Shown one piece after another: positions 60,511 to 64,000 of a stretch of DNA of 64,000 nucleotides. The stretch spans positions 62,001 through 126,000 of the forward strand of contig CAJNDS010002646.1 of assembly GCA_905221605.1 (NCBI GenBank), written 5' to 3'. Source of the DNA: Symbiodinium natans (taxonomy: Eukaryota; Sar; Dinophyceae; Suessiales; Symbiodiniaceae). A program made the position numbers and the translations under genes. Each line of letters starts with the position of its first letter. Position 1 is the stretch's first letter. The notes below the pieces were generated by a model. That model ran no database searches. It was not told the DNA's origin and saw nothing but the letters and a program-made list of their open reading frames with translations.

Positions 60511-60561
60511 GGAGCGAAGGCCCTCCGGAATGCAGCACCTCCAGGGTCTCGGCCTTCTTGG
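60511..60561 (+). CDS. Exon candidate, 51 nt
   Basis: It follows CCCTGAAG. It reads GAKALRNAAPPGSRPSW in phase 0 to a GTTATG donor. A second frame (GPPECSTSRVSAFLGYG) is open as well. It is bracketed by telomere-like sequence on both sides. Confidence 0.35.
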
Positions 60562-61071
60562 GTTATGGGATTGGGGTTTAGGGTTTAGGGTTTAGGGTTT
60601 AGGGTTTAGGGTTTAGGGTTTAATGGTTGAGAATTTAGGGTTTAGGGTTTGGATGTGATTTGTTTTGAGGCTTAGGGTTTGTTCTGTTGGGTCTAGGGAT
60701 TAGGTTTAGGGGAATTAAGGGACCCCTAAGCCCTAAACTGACTTGGTTGTCGAAACCCGAAGATGCCTGCCTTTGCAGAGCAGTTACGGTCCTAAACCCT
60801 AAACCCTAAACCCTAAACCCTAAACCCTAACCCCTGAACCCTGAACCCTAAACCCTAAACCCTAAACCCTAAACCCTAAACCCTCAAGGGAGGGGGGTTC
60901 AAGGAGGGTACGTAACCCTCGGTTCCCTCATACTGCACTATGGCTCCCCCTAGCTTCCCTAAGGTTCCCTAGGTACATGCCCCCATGAACCCCCCTCCCT
61001 TAAGGGTTTAGGGTTTAGGGTGTAGGGTTTAGAGTTTAGGGTTTAGGACCCTATACTTTTTTTGGTCGCAG
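60562..61071. other. Telomere-like spacer with an inverted-repeat element
   Basis: This holds TTTAGGG (60,575-60,640) and CCCTAAA (60,790-60,885) arrays. A 10-nt island SSY with acceptor CCTTTGCAG and donor GTCCTAAAC lies at 60,776. The palindromic element at 60,884-61,010 is listed separately. Confidence 0.5.
60884..61010. mobile_element. Inverted-repeat element (fifth type)
   Basis: CCTCAAGGGAGGGGGGTTCA and TGAACCCCCCTCCCTTAAGG are near-perfect arms, with GGTACGTAACC and TAGGTACATG inside. It has the size and layout of the intron elements elsewhere, but no exon phase test is possible because the flanks are telomere-like arrays. Confidence 0.6.
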
Positions 61072-61134
61072 GTTTGCGCCAAGCTTCCCTTCACGCTCAT
61101 CTGGAACGAGGAGCCAGGGACAACTTTGCTAAAC
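61072..61134 (+). CDS. Exon candidate, 63 nt
   Basis: The acceptor TTTTTTTGGTCGCAG is a strong polypyrimidine site. The exon reads VCAKLPFTLIWNEEPGTTLL then N in phase 0, with a GC donor (GCTCAC). It is highly protein-like. No family is recognised. Confidence 0.5.
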
Positions 61135-61312
61135 GCTCACCCCCCAACCCTAGACCCTAAATTCCCAAACCCCAAAGCCCCTAAAGCCTAAACCCAACCC
61201 TAAACCCTAAACCCTAAACCCTAAACCCTAAACCCTAAACCCTAAACCCTAAACCCTAAACCCTAAACCTTGAACCCTAGACCCCAAAGCCCTAAACCCC
61301 TAAACCTCTCAG

Positions 61313-61377
61313 CCCTGCAAGTTCAGGCACGGGTAGTTTATCAAGCCGGGTCGTCTGAATGTCGAGAAGTGGTAAAG
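61313..61377 (+). CDS. Exon candidate
   Basis: The acceptor AAACCTCTCAG is followed by LQVQARVVYQAGSSECREVV then K, ending at GTTTTT (or GTAAAG three codons earlier), phase 0. It is preceded by CCCTAAA units. The phase to the previous exon is not matched directly. Confidence 0.5.
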
Positions 61378-61516
61378 GTTTTTCCTATAAAACCTTTAAA
61401 CCCAGTTCACCCTATAAACCCTATACACCCTATATTTGGGGTTTAGTGCGTTTCCAGAGGTGTTTTGGTTGCTTAGCCTTATGAGGGGCCTGAAGTGTTC
61501 TTAACTTTGGGCGCAG

Positions 61517-61568
61517 GATTCGGCTAGCTTTCGCTCATGTGACCCAGCCCTCACCGCCTAATATCAAG
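61517..61568 (+). CDS. Exon candidate
   Basis: The acceptor CTTTGGGCGCAG. In the frame needing one carried base it reads IRLAFAHVTQPSPPNIK to a GTGCCT donor. In the frame matching the phase 0 end of the previous exon it reads DSASFRSCDPALTA and stops, which would make it a gene end. Confidence 0.4.
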
Positions 61569-61872
61569 GTGCCTAGAGATTCAATTAGAAAGGGTGTTTT
61601 GGCAGTGTAGCATAGGCCCTAAAACCTAAGTGTATGATACGTAGTAGCCCTTTCAGCTTCCAGACCCTAAATCCCAACCCCCAAACCCTAACCCCTAGAC
61701 CCTAGACCCTATAAACCCTAAACCCAAAACCCTAAACCCTAAACCCTAAACCCTAAACCCTAAGCCCTAAACCCTAAACCCTAAACCCTAAACCCTAAAC
61801 CCTAAACCTCCCGAAGCCGCCCCGAATCACCTCGAAATCCCCCAAAAAAACCCTCACCGGGTCGTTGACCAG

Positions 61873-61946
61873 GAGAAAGGCGTCATCCGCCTAGAGCGAG
61901 ATGAGTTTGAGGCCAGCGTGGTGTGCCCAAAGAGCTCCGGCTTAGG
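61873..61946 (+). CDS. Exon candidate, acidic/basic alternating peptide
   Basis: The acceptor GTCGTTGACCAG is followed by EKGVIRLERDEFEASVVCPK then SSGL, with a donor GTTCCC or nearby GC. It is very protein-like. It sits between a CCCTAAA array (61,710-61,808) and another (61,953-62,012). Confidence 0.5.
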
Positions 61947-62095
61947 GTTCCCTCTAAACCCTAAACCCTAAACCCTAAACCCTAAACCCTAAACCCTAAA
62001 CCCAAAAACCCTAAACCCCAAACCCTGAACCATAAAGACCCTGAATCCTCTGAACCCTCAACCTTGCCTTGGGGGTTTCGGGTTTTGTGCTTTAG

Positions 62096-62144
62096 GGGTG
62101 TAGTGTTCCGGAGGCTGCGCCCTTGGCATCTGCAGCATCCTTAC
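62096..62144 (+). CDS. Exon candidate
   Basis: The acceptor is TGCTTTAG. The exon reads GCSVPEAAPLASAASL and ends in phase 1 at a GTAGGA donor. It is short and Ala/Ser-rich. Confidence 0.35.
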
Positions 62145-62224
62145 GTAGGATAGGGTTCAGGGTTTAGGGCTCAGGGTTTAGGGTTTAGGGTTTAGGGTAT
62201 GGGCCGTTTCATCACACACCGCAG

Positions 62225-62566
62225 GGAGGCTTTCTCGATCCGCTGCTTTTTGGGTGGAATGACATGAAGAAGCTTCGGTGCGATAGGTTTAGGGTTTAGG
62301 GCGTAGGGTATCCTAAAGCATAAACCCTAAACCCGAAACTTCATCCCCCGGCTCTGATACACTTTTTCAGAGGCCTTCGTGTAAGCGTGCGGTTTGTCAG
62401 GGTTTTCCCTCGCAAAGAAGCTTCAGATGTGTACAACGGAACCCAGTATTTTGCGTCACACTACACGTGACCACCAAGAATGTACAAAGCATTCGCAACG
62501 AAGTACGCTTGCAAGATTGCGTTGCTGAGCTTGATGGCAATGTACACGATATCCCGAAATGCTGGG
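62225..62566 (+). CDS. Two phase-consistent exons
   Basis: Exon 62,225-62,286 (acceptor CACACACCGCAG) reads GGFLDPLLFGWNDMKKLRCD and ends in phase 2 at AG|GTTTAGGG, where the donor is the first telomere-like unit. Exon 62,427-62,566 (acceptor AAGAAGCTTCAG) continues RCVQRNPVFCVTLHVTTKNV then QSIRNEVRLQDCVAELDGNV and HDIPKCW, with a GC donor GCCCTGAACCC. An alternative acceptor at CTTTTTCAG (62,372) gives a different in-phase reading, VRVFPRKEASDVYNGTQYFA, to a stop. The first option gives the longer coherent peptide. No family is recognised. Confidence 0.55.
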
Positions 62567-62609
62567 GCCCTGAACCCTAAACCCTAAACTTCAGAGTCTT
62601 ATAATGCAG

Positions 62610-62684
62610 GCAGACTTTGCTGAGATCCTCGCGGCCGAAATTTCCGAAGGAAAGGCGGGGCAAGCGTCAACCTCACAGTCTAGA
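62610..62684 (+). CDS. Exon candidate
   Basis: The acceptor TATAATGCAG is followed by ADFAEILAAEISEGKAGQAS then TSQS. An in-frame ATG lies just before (ATGCAG). The acidic helix pattern is convincing. The phase does not match the preceding exon's GC donor directly. Confidence 0.5.
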
Positions 62685-62950
62685 CCCTAAACCCTTTAGT
62701 GCCACCCCTGAACCCCAAGGCCTTTGTGTGACCCTAAACCCTAAACCCTAAACACTAAGCCCTAAGCCCTAAACCCTAACGGTAAACCCCTTCTTCGAAG
62801 CCCTTGAGGGTTTTGGGTTTAGTTACACTAAGCCACACCCCATACCCTGCACTTTTTAAGCCCTAAACCCTAAACCCTAACTCCTAAACCCTAAACCCCA
62901 AACCCCAAACCCTAAACTTTCACCCCCCTTAGGGGGCCCGAGATGTGCAG

Positions 62951-63011
62951 AGGTCCAGGCCTCCGTGCGTGTCAGACCGGACGAGGCAACCCTTTGCTGG
63001 CTTGGCCTCCG
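62951..63011 (+). CDS. Exon candidate
   Basis: The acceptor CGAGATGTGCAG is followed by VQASVRVRPDEATLCWLGL and ends at a GTGGTT donor. Other frames are open as well, but this one is the most protein-like. A TTTGAGGG-type degenerate array follows. Confidence 0.4.
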
Positions 63012-63200
63012 GTGGTTTGAGGGTTTTTGAGGGTTTAGGGGGGTTTGGGGTTGAGGGTTTGAGGGTTTTTGGTGTTTTGGGGTTGAGGCTTTGAGGGTTT
63101 GGGGTTTGGGGGGTTTGTGGGTTGAGGGTTTGAGGCTTTTTGGGGGTTTAGGGTTCAGGATTTGGAGGTGAGGTTTAGGGTTCAAGCGTTTGGGGTTTAG
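63012..63200 (+). repeat. GGGTTTGAGGG / GGTTTTTGAGG degenerate array
   Basis: About 190 bp of G/T-rich units related to TTTAGGG with A moved or lost (GGGTTTGAGG). It ends with GTTTTTCAG at 63,210. Confidence 0.85.
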
Positions 63201-63273
63201 GGTTTTTCAGCTTGGGGTTCGCACACACTGTGTCCGACCTCATTAAAACCATCGCTTGCGCTTTTGTGTTCAG

Positions 63274-63376
63274 GTCTATCTCGTGGGATCTCCGGTGGTG
63301 AGGAGAGCGGGCGATCGTCGGATGCCCAGAGCACCCAGCCCGGACACCGAAACCTACACCCCAAAGGCGAGATGCC
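63274..63376 (+). CDS. Exon candidate, 103 nt
   Basis: The acceptor CTTTTGTGTTCAG is followed by VYLVGSPVVRRAGDRRMPRA then PSPDTETYTPKARC and ends in phase 1 at GTAAACCC, merging with CCCTAAA. Upstream, after GTTTTTCAG (63,210), LGFAHTVSDLIKTIACAFVF is open too, but no intron large enough separates the two, so only one reading can be right. Confidence 0.5.
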
Positions 63377-63566
63377 GTAAACCCTAAACCCTACAATTTT
63401 CAACCCAAGGCTTAGGCCGCCTAAGAGCAGAAGTTGCCCTAAACCCTAGACCCTAAACCCTAAACCCTAAACCCTAAGCCCTGAGCCCTAAGCCCGAAGC
63501 CCTAAGCCCTAAGCCCTAAGCCCCAAACCCTAACCCCCCCCCCCCTGCCCTAGGGTTGAGGCGCAG

Positions 63567-63621
63567 GGGTCCAAAACTCGGGAGGGCCAGGGCTTTCGAG
63601 AGCCAAGCAAAGCCCAACAAG
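63567..63621 (+). CDS. Exon candidate, GC donor
   Basis: The acceptor GAGGCGCAG is followed by GSKTREGQGFREPSKAQQ and ends at a GC donor GCCCCC. If the phase 1 end of the previous exon is carried over, the reading VQNSGGPGLSRAKQSPTR is open as well. Confidence 0.4.
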
Positions 63622-63654
63622 GCCCCCAACTGACATCAACCCGACAGTTTCAGC

Positions 63655-63790
63655 CCTAAACCCTAAACCCTAAACCCTAGACCCTAAACTCTGAACCCTA
63701 AACACTAAACCCTAAACCCTAAACCCTAAACCCCTAAACCCTAAACCCTAAATCCTAAACCCTGAACCCTGAACCCTGAACCCTATTCCC
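63655..63790 (+). repeat. CCCTAAA / CCCTGAA array
   Basis: About 18 units with CCCTGAA variants in a block of three to four. It lies between the last two exon candidates of the window. Confidence 0.9.
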
Positions 63791-63808
63791 TAAACCCTAC
63801 TGTCCCAG

Positions 63809-63917
63809 GCTCCCTCATCTCCGTTTGCGGTGAGGGGCTGCAGCAACAGCTCGTCAGCTTCCTTCAGACCGCCTGTGATGCTGCTGCGCCCAGCATTGGC
63901 GCTTGCGGGGGAGAGGG
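63809..63917 (+). CDS. Exon candidate near window end
   Basis: The acceptor CTACTGTCCCAG is followed by SLISVCGEGLQQQLVSFLQT then ACDAAAPSIGACGGE, with a donor GTCGGG before TTTAGGG sequence. It is highly protein-like. The gene probably continues beyond 64,000. Confidence 0.5.
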
Positions 63918-64000
63918 GTCGGGATTTAGGGTTTAGGGTTTTGGGGTTTAGGGTTTAGGGTTCCGGGTTCAGGGTGGGGTTAGTGTTTAGGGTCCAGGGT

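Noticed and set aside
42700-64000. A chromosome end (true telomere) in the window
   Set aside because: The arrays are short, occur in both orientations, and unique exon-like sequence continues between and beyond them to the window edge.

Overview
The window looks like nuclear DNA of a dinoflagellate. The grounds are plant-type telomere-like repeats (TTTAGGG/CCCTAAA) scattered through non-coding sequence, split genes with tiny exons and frequent GC as well as GT splice donors, a Ty1/copia-type retrotransposon, RNase-inhibitor-type leucine-rich repeat (LRR) exons of 84 nt, a decayed fucolectin-type lectin, and a very large multidomain GTPase-like protein. No bacterial operon, rRNA, tRNA or CRISPR array was seen. 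Species cannot be fixed from sequence alone.

Layout. (1) 1-9.55 kb: a segmental tandem duplication, with two full units (about 4.5 and 3.9 kb) and a shortened third. They carry minus-strand single-LRR exons and are the downstream part of a minus-strand LRR gene whose 5' exons lie at 9.55-11.25 kb. (2) 11.4-18.2 kb: plus-strand exon-like segments (11.5-11.9 and 14.7-16.0 kb), a minus-strand gene end at 16.1-16.4 kb, and a diverged 1.5-kb direct repeat (12.2 and 16.7 kb). (3) 18.2-25 kb: nothing recognisable, then a block of minisatellites and a 500-bp (CTA)n/(TAG)n microsatellite. (4) 25.58-34.66 kb: a nearly intact copia-type LTR element with 5-bp target duplication, oriented minus, whose gag-protease segment lies on the opposite strand to integrase-RT-RNase H. 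Its pol has an unusual C-terminal extension. (5) 35.5-36.3 kb: a broken lectin gene (minus). (6) 36.8-37.2 kb: a small plus-strand gene end split by two repeat-derived introns. (7) 38.1-42.7 kb: the dominant gene, a P-loop GTPase-like, zinc-binding, propeller-like and multi-pass membrane protein of about 1,400 residues. (8) 42.7-64 kb: telomere-like arrays in many variants, with short plus-strand exon candidates lying exactly between them.

The most interesting pattern is how introns are made. At least four families of short inverted-repeat elements carry their own GT (or GC) and AG at the element edges. In several cases they sit between exon-like segments whose reading phase matches across the element. 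Many other introns consist largely or wholly of telomere-like repeats; one is only 41 bp of TTTAGGG-like units beginning GT and ending AG. One small CCCTAAA insert is flanked by a perfect 15-bp duplication of exon-edge sequence, which suggests how such inserts arise.

The exon calls in 42.7-64 kb rest on splice-site context, open reading and phase agreement. They are not recognised families, and in several places a second frame is also open. RNA evidence would be decisive.
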